Source: an uncultured Bacteroidaceae bacterium (lineage in GTDB: Bacteria > Bacteroidota > Bacteroidia > Bacteroidales > Bacteroidaceae). From it: DNA of 5,539 bases. Shown here in pieces: positions 1 to 5,539 of the stretch; the first letter of the stretch is position 1, and every line of letters starts with the position of its first letter. The notes under the pieces are model-generated. The model was given only the letters and a program-made list of their open reading frames with translations. It was not told where the DNA came from and made no database searches. The DNA is taken from NCBI GenBank assembly GCA_934364765.1, contig CAKRMO010000090.1, forward strand, positions 1-5,539. Reading direction: 5' to 3'. The position numbers and the translations under genes are program-made.

Positions 1-1099
1 GCGTGGCGAACGGCGCAAACTGCTTGCCGTGGTGGTGGAGAACGACGGCGAGTTCCGCTCCGCAGCCTTTGAAAAGGCTGACATCAACGGCATGGACGCG
101 CAAAAGGCAATAGACGTAATGAACTCTGCGGGCATCACGCCTTACCTGCGCCAGCGTCCGTTCGACATTGTGCCAGACACCGCCCAAGCCCCACGCGACA
201 TATTCATTTCGCTGTTCAGCACCATGCCGCTCGCCGCAGACAGCAACATTGTGCTGAAAGGCAGGGAGGAATTTTTCAAAGCCGGCGTAAAGGCACTCTC
301 AAAGATAGCCCCCGTGAGCGTGGGCATATCGCCGGAACAACAAGACACGTTTGGCGAAATAGACGGCGCGGAGGTGAACGTGTTTGAAGGGGCAAACCCC
401 GCAGGAAACGTGGGCGTGCAGATAAACAACACAAAACCGGTGAACAAAGGCGAGGTGGTTTGGACAATAAACCCGGAAAGCGTGGCAATTCTCGGCAAGC
501 TGCTCACAGCAGGCAAGCTCGATTTCACGCGCCGCATTGCCTTTGCCGGCTCGGAGGTTGCAGCCCCGCAATACTACGACACCATAGCCGGCGGAAGCCT
601 TCAGCCGCTTGTGGGCGGCAAGCTGAAGCACGCCGAACACGTGCGCATAATCAACGGCAACCCGCTCGTGGGAGTTCCCGTTGCCGCAGACGGCTATCTT
701 GCGGCATACGCCGGCGAGGTTACGGCAATTCCCGAGGGCGACGACAAAAATGAAGTCCTTGGCTGGATAGCCCCGCGCACAAACGAGTTCTCGGCAAGCC
801 GCTCCTATCTTTCGTGGCTGATGCCCAAGCGCAAATACAATCCCGACGCACGCATAAAGGGCGGGGAACGCCATATTATAATGAGCGGGGAATACGATAG
901 GGTTTTCCCCATGGACATATACGCCGGATACTTGGTGAAGGCGATTATCGCCAAGGACATCGACCGCATGGAGCAACTCGGCATCTACGAGGTTGCACCC
1001 GAGGACTTCGCCGTGGCGGAATTTGTGGATTCGTCAAAACTCGAATTGCAGAAAATAGTGCGCGAGGGGCTCGACTTCCTGCGCAAGGAGCTTGCATGA
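1..1099 (+). CDS. nqrA: Na+-NQR subunit A, 5'-truncated
   Basis: NqrA is the large peripheral subunit on the cytoplasmic face of the Na+-pumping NADH:quinone reductase; it carries no redox cofactor of its own and has been linked to quinone binding. The frame is open from base 2 (first residues RGERRKLLAVVVE), so the gene starts left of the window. About 365 residues are visible and roughly 80-90 are missing compared with the usual ~446-450. Family landmarks seen are the NPAGNVGVQI segment (bases 395-424, equivalent to HPAG in Vibrio), the WTINPESVAILGKL segment, GWIAPRTNEFSASRSYLSWL, and the C-terminal GEYDRVFPMDIYAGYLVKAI region. There are no membrane spans, as expected. It ends in TGA 16 bases before nqrB and is the first gene of the operon order. 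The GTG at 29 is an internal valine, not a start. The identification is firm. Confidence 0.97.
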   Translation, partial: RGERRKLLAVVVENDGEFRSAAFEKADINGMDAQKAIDVMNSAGITPYLRQRPFDIVPDTAQAPRDIFISLFSTMPLAADSNIVLKGREEFFKAGVKALSKIAPVSVGISPEQQDTFGEIDGAEVNVFEGANPAGNVGVQINNTKPVNKGEVVWTINPESVAILGKLLTAGKLDFTRRIAFAGSEVAAPQYYDTIAGGSLQPLVGGKLKHAEHVRIINGNPLVGVPVAADGYLAAYAGEVTAIPEGDDKNEVLGWIAPRTNEFSASRSYLSWLMPKRKYNPDARIKGGERHIIMSGEYDRVFPMDIYAGYLVKAIIAKDIDRMEQLGIYEVAPEDFAVAEFVDSSKLELQKIVREGLDFLRKELA

Positions 1100-1119
1100 C
1101 AAAGAACAAAATGATATGA
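1096..1119 (+). other. 7-codon ORF bridging nqrA and nqrB
   Basis: A tiny reading frame encoding MTKNKMI fills the nqrA-nqrB junction. Its ATG (1096-1098) overlaps the nqrA TGA (1097-1099) as ATGA, and its own TGA (1117-1119) overlaps the nqrB ATG (1116-1118), again as ATGA. The overlaps are seen directly. A role as a relay carrying terminating ribosomes from nqrA to nqrB is inference, and the arrangement may be chance. It is too short to be called a protein gene. Confidence 0.35.
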
Positions 1120-2267
1120 GCAAGATAAAGAACTATATTGACAAGATAAGACCGCAGTTTGAGGACGGCGGCAGACTGAAGCCCCTGCGCTCGGTGTTCG
1201 AGGGCTTCGAGTCGTTTCTTTTGGTGCCTTCCGCAACATCCAAGTCGGGCGTTTCCATTCACGACGCCATAGACTCCAAGCGAATAATGTCGTTTGTGGT
1301 GATAGCCCTGATGCCAGCCCTGCTGTTCGGAATGTACAACATAGGTTTCCAGAACTACAAGGCTGCGGGCGTTGAGGCTTCATGGCTCACGATGTTCGCA
1401 TACGGCCTGCTCGTGATGCTCCCCAAAATTGTGGTTTCATATATCGTGGGGCTTGGGATAGAGTTCGCCGTGGCGCAATGGAAGCACGAGGAAATTCAGG
1501 AGGGCTACCTTGTAACCGGGCTTATAGTGCCGATGATTCTTCCTGTAAACTGCCCGCTGTGGATAATGGCCGTTGCGATAGCGTTTGCCGTGGTGTTCGC
1601 CAAGGAGATTTTCGGCGGCACGGGCATGAACATATTCAACGTGGCTCTTGTGGCGCGTGCCTTCATGTTCATATCCTACCCCTCGAAAATGTCTGGCGAC
1701 ACGGTTTGGATAGCCAACGGCACGGTTTTTGGTCTGGGCAACAAACTCCCGGAGGCGTTCACGGCCGCAACACCCCTGGCACAGGCGGGGGTGGGTCAGA
1801 CACCCGATGCCCCGCTGATTGACTCCATCATCGGACTAATCCCCGGCAGCGTTGGCGAAACAAGCGTCGTGGCAATTCTGATAGGGGCCGCCATTTTGCT
1901 GGTAACAGGCATTGCGAGCTGGAAAACCATGCTGAGCGTGTTTGTGGGAGGCGGTGTCGCCGCCGCGCTTTACCATTCCGCCGGACTTTCAACCATTTCA
2001 TGGTACGAGCACCTTGTGCTCGGCGGCTTCTGCTTTGGCGCGGTGTTCATGGCTACCGACCCCGTAACAAGCGCACGCACCGAAGGCGGCAAATACATCT
2101 ACGGCTTGCTGATAGGCGTGATAGCCGTTACAATCAGGGTGCTGAACCCCGGATATCCCGAAGGGATGATGTTTGCAATATTAATGATGAATATGTTCGC
2201 CCCGGCAATCGACTACTGCTTTGTGCAAAGCAACGTACGCCGCCGTATGCGCAGGGTGAAACCGTAA
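1116..2267 (+). CDS. nqrB: Na+-NQR subunit B, flavin-bearing membrane subunit
   Basis: NqrB is a 383-residue integral membrane subunit that carries covalent FMN and riboflavin and takes part in Na+ movement and quinone reduction. The start is the ATG at 1116 (MSKIKNYIDKIRPQFEDGG), which matches the family N-terminus; a TTG in frame at 1092 would overlap nqrA and add non-family residues. The FMN attachment motif is EAFTAAT at residues 213-219, with Thr219 (codon 1770-1772) as the likely acceptor, aligned with Thr236 of Vibrio (DGYSGAT). Other family blocks are KEIFGGTGMN (163-172), FMATDPVTSARTEGGKYIYG (311-330) and NPGYPEGMM (344-352). Acidic residues Glu29, Asp315 and Asp366 align with Vibrio Glu28, Asp346 and Asp397, which have been tied to Na+ transport. 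About ten hydrophobic helices are visible, and the basic tail RRRMRRVKP should lie in the cytoplasm. It is shorter than the 415-residue Vibrio protein. Confidence 0.98.
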   Translation: MSKIKNYIDKIRPQFEDGGRLKPLRSVFEGFESFLLVPSATSKSGVSIHDAIDSKRIMSFVVIALMPALLFGMYNIGFQNYKAAGVEASWLTMFAYGLLVMLPKIVVSYIVGLGIEFAVAQWKHEEIQEGYLVTGLIVPMILPVNCPLWIMAVAIAFAVVFAKEIFGGTGMNIFNVALVARAFMFISYPSKMSGDTVWIANGTVFGLGNKLPEAFTAATPLAQAGVGQTPDAPLIDSIIGLIPGSVGETSVVAILIGAAILLVTGIASWKTMLSVFVGGGVAAALYHSAGLSTISWYEHLVLGGFCFGAVFMATDPVTSARTEGGKYIYGLLIGVIAVTIRVLNPGYPEGMMFAILMMNMFAPAIDYCFVQSNVRRRMRRVKP

Positions 2268-2280
2268 ACAGACAAGACTT

Positions 2281-2985
2281 ATGAAGATCAATACAAACAG
2301 CAATGCTTACACATTGGTTTACGCATCGGCAGTGGTGGTGATTGTGGCGTTCCTGCTGGCGTTTGTCTCAAAATCGCTCGAGCCGGCTTCGGTGTCGAAC
2401 GAGCGGATAGACAAGAAAAAGCAGATACTCGCCTCGCTGAACATTCGCGGTCTCGACAACAGCCGGGTGGAAAGCGAATACGGGAAAAGCGTAACGTTCG
2501 ACAAAATAATACGCACCGACGGAAGCGTTTACAAAGACGGAGCCGGGAAAGACAAGGACGGCTTCAAAATCGCCCCCAAGGAGATTGACGACAACCACCT
2601 GCCACTTTACCAATGCTACGTGAACGGCCAGACAAAATACGTGATACCCCTTTACGGAAAAGGTCTGTGGGGGCCGGTTTGGGGGTATATCGCGCTTGAC
2701 GATGACAAGAACACCGTTTTCGGGGCATACTTCAGCCACCAAAGCGAAACGGCGGGGCTTGGCGCAAGAATAACGGAGGAAAGTTTCCAAAAGGAGTTCG
2801 TGGGCAAAAAGCTGTTCGCCGACGGCGGCAGCACCGTCATGCTCGGATTGGTTAAAAAGAAAGACCCCTCAAAAGGGCAGTTCCAGTGCGACGCAATCTC
2901 CGGCGCAACGCTCACCTGCAACGGCGTAACCGACATGATACACGACTGCGTGGCTAAATACAGCGCGTTCCTCCTGGACAAATAA
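2281..2985 (+). CDS. nqrC: Na+-NQR subunit C, covalent FMN carrier
   Basis: NqrC is a 234-residue subunit with one N-terminal membrane anchor (about residues 11-29, TLVYASAVVVIVAFLLAFV) and a large soluble domain that faces the periplasm. It receives electrons from the Fe-S centre of NqrD/NqrE and passes them to the FMN of NqrB. The FMN_bind region covers about residues 125-225 and ends in the flavinylation motif DAISGAT (204-210); Thr210 (codon 2908-2910) is the phosphodiester-linked FMN acceptor, matching Thr225 of Vibrio. The GYIALDDDKNTVFGAYFSHQ and ETAGLGARI stretches are also family-typical. Attachment of FMN needs ApbE, which is not encoded here. The ATG at 2281 lies 13 bases after nqrB, with an A-rich leader and no Shine-Dalgarno site. 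The protein is about 20 residues shorter than in Vibrio. RnfG is a related family, but the neighbours and overall sequence fit NqrC. Confidence 0.97.
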   Translation: MKINTNSNAYTLVYASAVVVIVAFLLAFVSKSLEPASVSNERIDKKKQILASLNIRGLDNSRVESEYGKSVTFDKIIRTDGSVYKDGAGKDKDGFKIAPKEIDDNHLPLYQCYVNGQTKYVIPLYGKGLWGPVWGYIALDDDKNTVFGAYFSHQSETAGLGARITEESFQKEFVGKKLFADGGSTVMLGLVKKKDPSKGQFQCDAISGATLTCNGVTDMIHDCVAKYSAFLLDK

Positions 2986-3003
2986 AAAATACAGAAACAA
3001 ACA

Positions 3004-3010
3004 AAGAAGG
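3004..3010 (+). promoter_or_regulatory. Shine-Dalgarno-like site of nqrD
   Basis: AAGAAGG lies 8 bases upstream of the nqrD ATG, in a 33-base A-rich spacer. This is a moderate match to a ribosome binding site and supports the 3019 start. Bacteroidetes generally rely little on such sites, so its use is uncertain. Confidence 0.4.
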
Positions 3011-3018
3011 CATATAAT

Positions 3019-3645
3019 ATGGCAAAACTCTTTTCTGTGGAAAACCGCGAAGTGTTCACCACTCCGCTGGGAAAAGACAACCCAATCACGGTGCAAATTC
3101 TCGGCATCTGCTCGGCTCTTGCCGTAACCTCGCAGCTTGAGCCGGCAATCGTCATGGGTCTCTCAGTAACGGCAATCACCGCCTTGAGCAACTTCATAGT
3201 CTCCCTCATACGCAAGACAATCCCCAACCGCATACGCATAATCGTGCAGCTTGTCGTTGTGGCCGCGCTCGTTACCATTGTGAGCATGGTTCTTAAAGCC
3301 GTGGCATACGACGTAAGCGTGCAGCTATCGGTTTATGTGGGGCTGATAATAACCAACTGCATACTCATGGGCCGCCTTGAGGCGTTTGCAATGAGCCATG
3401 CGCCGTGGCCGAGCCTCATAGACGGACTTGCAAACGGCTTGGGCTACGCCTACATTCTCGTCATTGTGGGCGGCGTGCGCGAAATCCTCGGCTCGGGCAG
3501 CCTGCTCGGCTTCAAGTTCATTCCCGATGCCGCCTACAACGCGGGCTATCTTGACAACAGCATGATGACAACGCCGGCAATGGCCCTGATAATACTCGGC
3601 TGCGTGATTTGGGTGAGCAATTCCGTTATCGGCAAAAAGCAGTAA
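3019..3645 (+). CDS. nqrD: Na+-NQR subunit D, membrane Fe-S subunit
   Basis: NqrD is a 208-residue inner-membrane protein with six hydrophobic helices. It pairs with the homologous NqrE as an inverted-topology partner, and the two hold one Fe-S centre inside the membrane. The ligands are visible: Cys31 in QILGICSALAV and Cys114 in LIITNCILMGR, aligned with Vibrio Cys29 and Cys112. This centre takes electrons from NqrF and passes them to NqrC. Asp135 in PSLIDGLANGLGY aligns with Vibrio Asp133, a residue reported to matter for Na+ uptake. Ser89 in the third helix stands where Vibrio has an Asp (about residue 87-88). The start ATG gives MAKLFSVENREVFTTPLGKDNPI, of family length. It sits 33 bases after nqrC with a Shine-Dalgarno-like AAGAAGG. 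RnfE is homologous, but the gene order A-B-C-D-E-F and the sequence fit NqrD. Confidence 0.97.
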   Translation: MAKLFSVENREVFTTPLGKDNPITVQILGICSALAVTSQLEPAIVMGLSVTAITALSNFIVSLIRKTIPNRIRIIVQLVVVAALVTIVSMVLKAVAYDVSVQLSVYVGLIITNCILMGRLEAFAMSHAPWPSLIDGLANGLGYAYILVIVGGVREILGSGSLLGFKFIPDAAYNAGYLDNSMMTTPAMALIILGCVIWVSNSVIGKKQ

Positions 3646-3680
3646 CGCCCGCATTGTTTAATCTATAAAGACAAAACCAT

Positions 3681-4310
3681 ATGGAACATGACATAGCACT
3701 GTTTATCCGCTCGGTGTTTGTGGATAACATGATATTCGCATCTTTCCTCGGCATGTGCTCATACCTTGCCGTGTCGAAAAACCTCAAGACATCCCTCGGC
3801 CTCGGCATTGCCGTAACCTTCGTGCTTGTGGTTACGGTGCCGATAAACTACCTGCTTCAGACCAAAGTGCTCGCGCCCGACTGCATACTGCCGGGAGTTG
3901 ACCTCACATACCTTTCCTTCATCCTCTTCATTGCCGTCATTGCGGCGATTGTGCAGCTTGTGGAAATGGTTGTTGAACGTTTCTCGCCGTCGCTCTATAA
4001 CGCGCTGGGCATATTCCTTCCGCTCATCGCCGTGAACTGCGCCATTATGGGGGCGTCGCTCTTCATGCAGCAGAGAATTGAGATGGATCCCGCAACAGAC
4101 GCACGCGCCATTGCGGGAGTTGGCGATGCAATTGTTTACGCATTCAGTTCCGGCATCGGCTGGCTTCTGGCAATTGTGGGGCTTGCCGCAATACGCGAGA
4201 AAATGGCTTACTCCGATGTTCCCAAAAACCTCCAGGGGCTGGGAATAACCTTCATCACCGTGGGACTTATGGCAATGGCGTTCATGTGCTTCTCGGGACT
4301 GAGTATATAG
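3681..4310 (+). CDS. nqrE: Na+-NQR subunit E, membrane Fe-S subunit
   Basis: NqrE is a 209-residue membrane protein with six predicted helices, homologous to NqrD and RnfA. Together with NqrD it binds the intramembrane Fe-S centre. The expected ligands are Cys26 ([12 protein letters not shown]) and Cys120 ([10 protein letters not shown]), the same positions as in Vibrio. Glu95 in [11 protein letters not shown] matches Vibrio Glu95, linked to Na+ uptake. The N-terminus [17 protein letters not shown] and the C-terminal block [39 protein letters not shown] are strongly family-typical. The protein is about 11 residues longer than Vibrio NqrE; the extra length lies in the loop after FMQQR, around residues 132-148. 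The start at 3681 follows a 35-base spacer with no Shine-Dalgarno match (leader ATAAAGACAAAACCAT). The TAG stop is followed by a 30-base gap to nqrF. Confidence 0.97.
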   Translation: MEHDIALFIRSVFVDNMIFASFLGMCSYLAVSKNLKTSLGLGIAVTFVLVVTVPINYLLQTKVLAPDCILPGVDLTYLSFILFIAVIAAIVQLVEMVVERFSPSLYNALGIFLPLIAVNCAIMGASLFMQQRIEMDPATDARAIAGVGDAIVYAFSSGIGWLLAIVGLAAIREKMAYSDVPKNLQGLGITFITVGLMAMAFMCFSGLSI

Positions 4311-4327
4311 TATATTGTACAGAAAAC

Positions 4328-4332
4328 AAGGA
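4328..4332 (+). promoter_or_regulatory. Shine-Dalgarno-like site of nqrF
   Basis: AAGGA lies 8 bases before the nqrF ATG in the 30-base nqrE-nqrF gap. Together with the family-typical N-terminus it supports the 4341 start. It is the best ribosome-site match among the five starts in the window. Confidence 0.45.
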
Positions 4333-4340
4333 TTAATAAT

Positions 4341-5539
4341 ATGTCGCAGACAATTATAATGTTCATCACATCAAGCATCGGTGTGTTTTGGGGGGTGATA
4401 ATCCTCATGGTAATTCTTCTGCTTGTGGCAAAGAAGTACCTCACGCCGAGCGGAAACGTCAACATCACCATAAACGGGGAGAAAAAGCTGTCCGTGCCGC
4501 AAGGCGCATCACTGCTCTCCACCCTCGCCGAGCAAAACGTGTATCTCTCCTCGGCGTGCGGCGGCAAAGGCTCGTGCGGGCAGTGCAAATGCCAAGTAAC
4601 AAGCGGTGGCGGCGAGGCACTGGACGTTGAAAAATCCCACTTCACGCGCCGCGAGCTGCTCGACCACTACCGTCTCGGATGCCAGGTAAAGGTAAAGGGA
4701 GACATGGAAATCAAAGTTCCGCAGTCAGTGCTTGGCGTAAAGAAATACGAATGCACCGTGGTGTCGAACAACAACGTGGCATCCTTCATAAAGGAGTTCA
4801 TCGTGGCACTGCCCGAAGGCGAACACATGGACTTCCTTCCCGGAAGCTATGCGCAGATTGAAATACCGGCATACTCCATGGATTATGACAAGGACATTGA
4901 CAAGGAGAGCCTCGGCCGCTACCTGCCCGCATGGCAGAAGTTCGGGCTTTTCTCGCTAAAGTGCACCAACACCGTGCCGACCACACGCGCTTACTCCATG
5001 GCCAACTATCCTGCCGAGGGCGACCGTTTCATGCTTACGGTGAGGATAGCCACGCCGCCTTTCAAGCCGAAACCGCAAATCGGCTTCCAAGACGTGATGC
5101 CGGGCATAGCCTCCTCGTACATTTTCACGCTCAAGCCGGGCGACAAGGTCATAATGTCAGGCCCTTACGGCGATTTCCACCCTCGCTTCAACTCAAAGCG
5201 CGAAATGATATGGGTGGGCGGAGGTGCCGGAATGGCACCGCTGCGTGCGCAGATTATGCACATGACGCGCACACTCCACACCACCGACCGCAAGATGTCA
5301 TACTTCTACGGCGCACGCTCGCTGTCGGAAGTGTTCTACCTGAAAGATTTCCACGAACTCGAAAAGGAATTCCCCAACTTCAAGTTCTACCTCGCCCTCG
5401 ACCGCCCCGACCCGGAAGCCGATGCGGCTCACGTGGAATACACACCGGGATTTGTGCATCAGGTGATGTATGAAAAATATCTGAAGAACCACCCCGCACC
5501 CGAAGACATTGAATACTACCTCTGCGGTCCGGGACCCAT
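4341..5539 (+). CDS. nqrF: Na+-NQR subunit F, NADH dehydrogenase subunit, 3'-truncated
   Basis: NqrF is the electron entry subunit: it oxidises NADH in the cytoplasm at FAD and passes electrons to a 2Fe-2S cluster and on to NqrD/NqrE. The frame stays open from ATG 4341 to the window edge, giving 399 whole codons. It is missing probably 25-30 residues at the C-terminus. Domains in order: an N-terminal membrane anchor (about 5-30); a ferredoxin-type 2Fe-2S domain (about 38-128) with Cys73, Cys79, Cys82 and Cys114; an FAD-binding domain with RAYSMAN (216-222) and the SSY region (258-260); and an NADH-binding domain with GGGAGMAPLR (293-302), YFYGARS (321-327) and the terminal CGPGP (395-399). 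An extra Cys84 sits two residues after Cys82. The DYDKDIDKESLG stretch (181-192) and the FKPKPQIGFQDVMPG insertion (241-255) match the Bacteroidales form. It lies 30 bases after nqrE with AAGGA 8 bases upstream. Confidence 0.97.
   Translation, partial: MSQTIIMFITSSIGVFWGVIILMVILLLVAKKYLTPSGNVNITINGEKKLSVPQGASLLSTLAEQNVYLSSACGGKGSCGQCKCQVTSGGGEALDVEKSHFTRRELLDHYRLGCQVKVKGDMEIKVPQSVLGVKKYECTVVSNNNVASFIKEFIVALPEGEHMDFLPGSYAQIEIPAYSMDYDKDIDKESLGRYLPAWQKFGLFSLKCTNTVPTTRAYSMANYPAEGDRFMLTVRIATPPFKPKPQIGFQDVMPGIASSYIFTLKPGDKVIMSGPYGDFHPRFNSKREMIWVGGGAGMAPLRAQIMHMTRTLHTTDRKMSYFYGARSLSEVFYLKDFHELEKEFPNFKFYLALDRPDPEADAAHVEYTPGFVHQVMYEKYLKNHPAPEDIEYYLCGPGP

Noticed and set aside
29..31. GTG as the start of nqrA
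   Set aside because: The frame stays open to the left edge and the upstream residues RGERRKLLAV match internal NqrA sequence, so the gene is truncated by the window.
299..976. 225-codon open frame on the minus strand inside nqrA
   Set aside because: It lies wholly antisense to a clearly conserved gene, its translation has no recognisable domain, and it shows the odd His/Cys/Val-rich make-up expected from reading this codon usage backwards.
1092..1115. TTG start that would extend nqrB by 8 codons
   Set aside because: The extension overlaps the nqrA end and adds HDKEQND, which is not part of the NqrB family; the ATG at 1116 gives the expected N-terminus.
2652..3287. 211-codon open frame on the minus strand across nqrC and nqrD
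   Set aside because: It is antisense to two well-supported genes and the spacer between them, with no family resemblance or start signal.
4308..4320. TATATTGTAC after nqrE as a Bacteroidetes-type promoter (TAnnTTTG) for nqrF
   Set aside because: The match is imperfect, there is no TTTG at the right upstream distance, and nqrF is best explained as part of the operon message.
4931..5473. 180-codon open frame on the plus strand inside nqrF
   Set aside because: It is a frame-shifted shadow of nqrF; the Arg/His-rich translation is typical of off-frame reading, and the nqrF frame is open and conserved through it.
1..5539. Rnf complex instead of Na+-NQR
   Set aside because: RnfA, D, E and G are homologous to Nqr subunits, but the order A-B-C-D-E-F, the NqrA protein, the absence of a 4Fe-4S RnfB or RnfC, and the 2Fe-2S/FAD/NADH NqrF all point to Na+-NQR.

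Overview
This window is an almost complete operon for the sodium-pumping NADH:quinone reductase (Na+-NQR). It holds six genes on the + strand in the order nqrA-nqrB-nqrC-nqrD-nqrE-nqrF. nqrA lacks its 5' end, nqrF runs off the right edge about 25-30 codons before its expected stop, and nqrB-E are complete. I see no frameshifts, mobile elements, RNA genes, CRISPR arrays or gene-free stretches over 35 bases.

The source is most likely a member of the Bacteroidetes, probably order Bacteroidales. The NqrF sequence is of Bacteroidales type, with long stretches such as the DYDKDIDK region, the FKPKPQIGFQDV insertion and a CGPGP end. Most starts are preceded by A-rich leaders rather than a strong Shine-Dalgarno site. 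The base composition is a little over half G+C by eye, with frequent ATA isoleucine codons. I cannot name the genus.

Layout: nqrA 1-1099 (partial), 16-base gap, nqrB 1116-2267, 13-base gap, nqrC 2281-2985, 33-base gap, nqrD 3019-3645, 35-base gap, nqrE 3681-4310, 30-base gap, nqrF 4341-5539 (partial). The short gaps and absence of terminator hairpins indicate one polycistronic message whose promoter lies left of the window.

Together the products form one inner-membrane complex. NqrF oxidises NADH at FAD and passes electrons through its 2Fe-2S cluster to the Fe-S centre held between NqrD and NqrE, then to the covalent FMN of NqrC, the covalent FMN and riboflavin of NqrB, and finally quinone (probably menaquinone here). 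This is coupled to Na+ export. All main cofactor ligands are visible: four cluster Cys in NqrF, two Cys each in NqrD and NqrE, and the flavinylated Thr in NqrB and NqrC. The flavin transferase ApbE needed to attach FMN is not in the window.

I found no new system. The points worth a second look are small: a 7-codon reading frame that links nqrA and nqrB through ATGA overlaps at both ends, and a few residue or loop differences from the Vibrio enzyme. Comparisons with Vibrio rest on recalled sequences, not on an alignment run.
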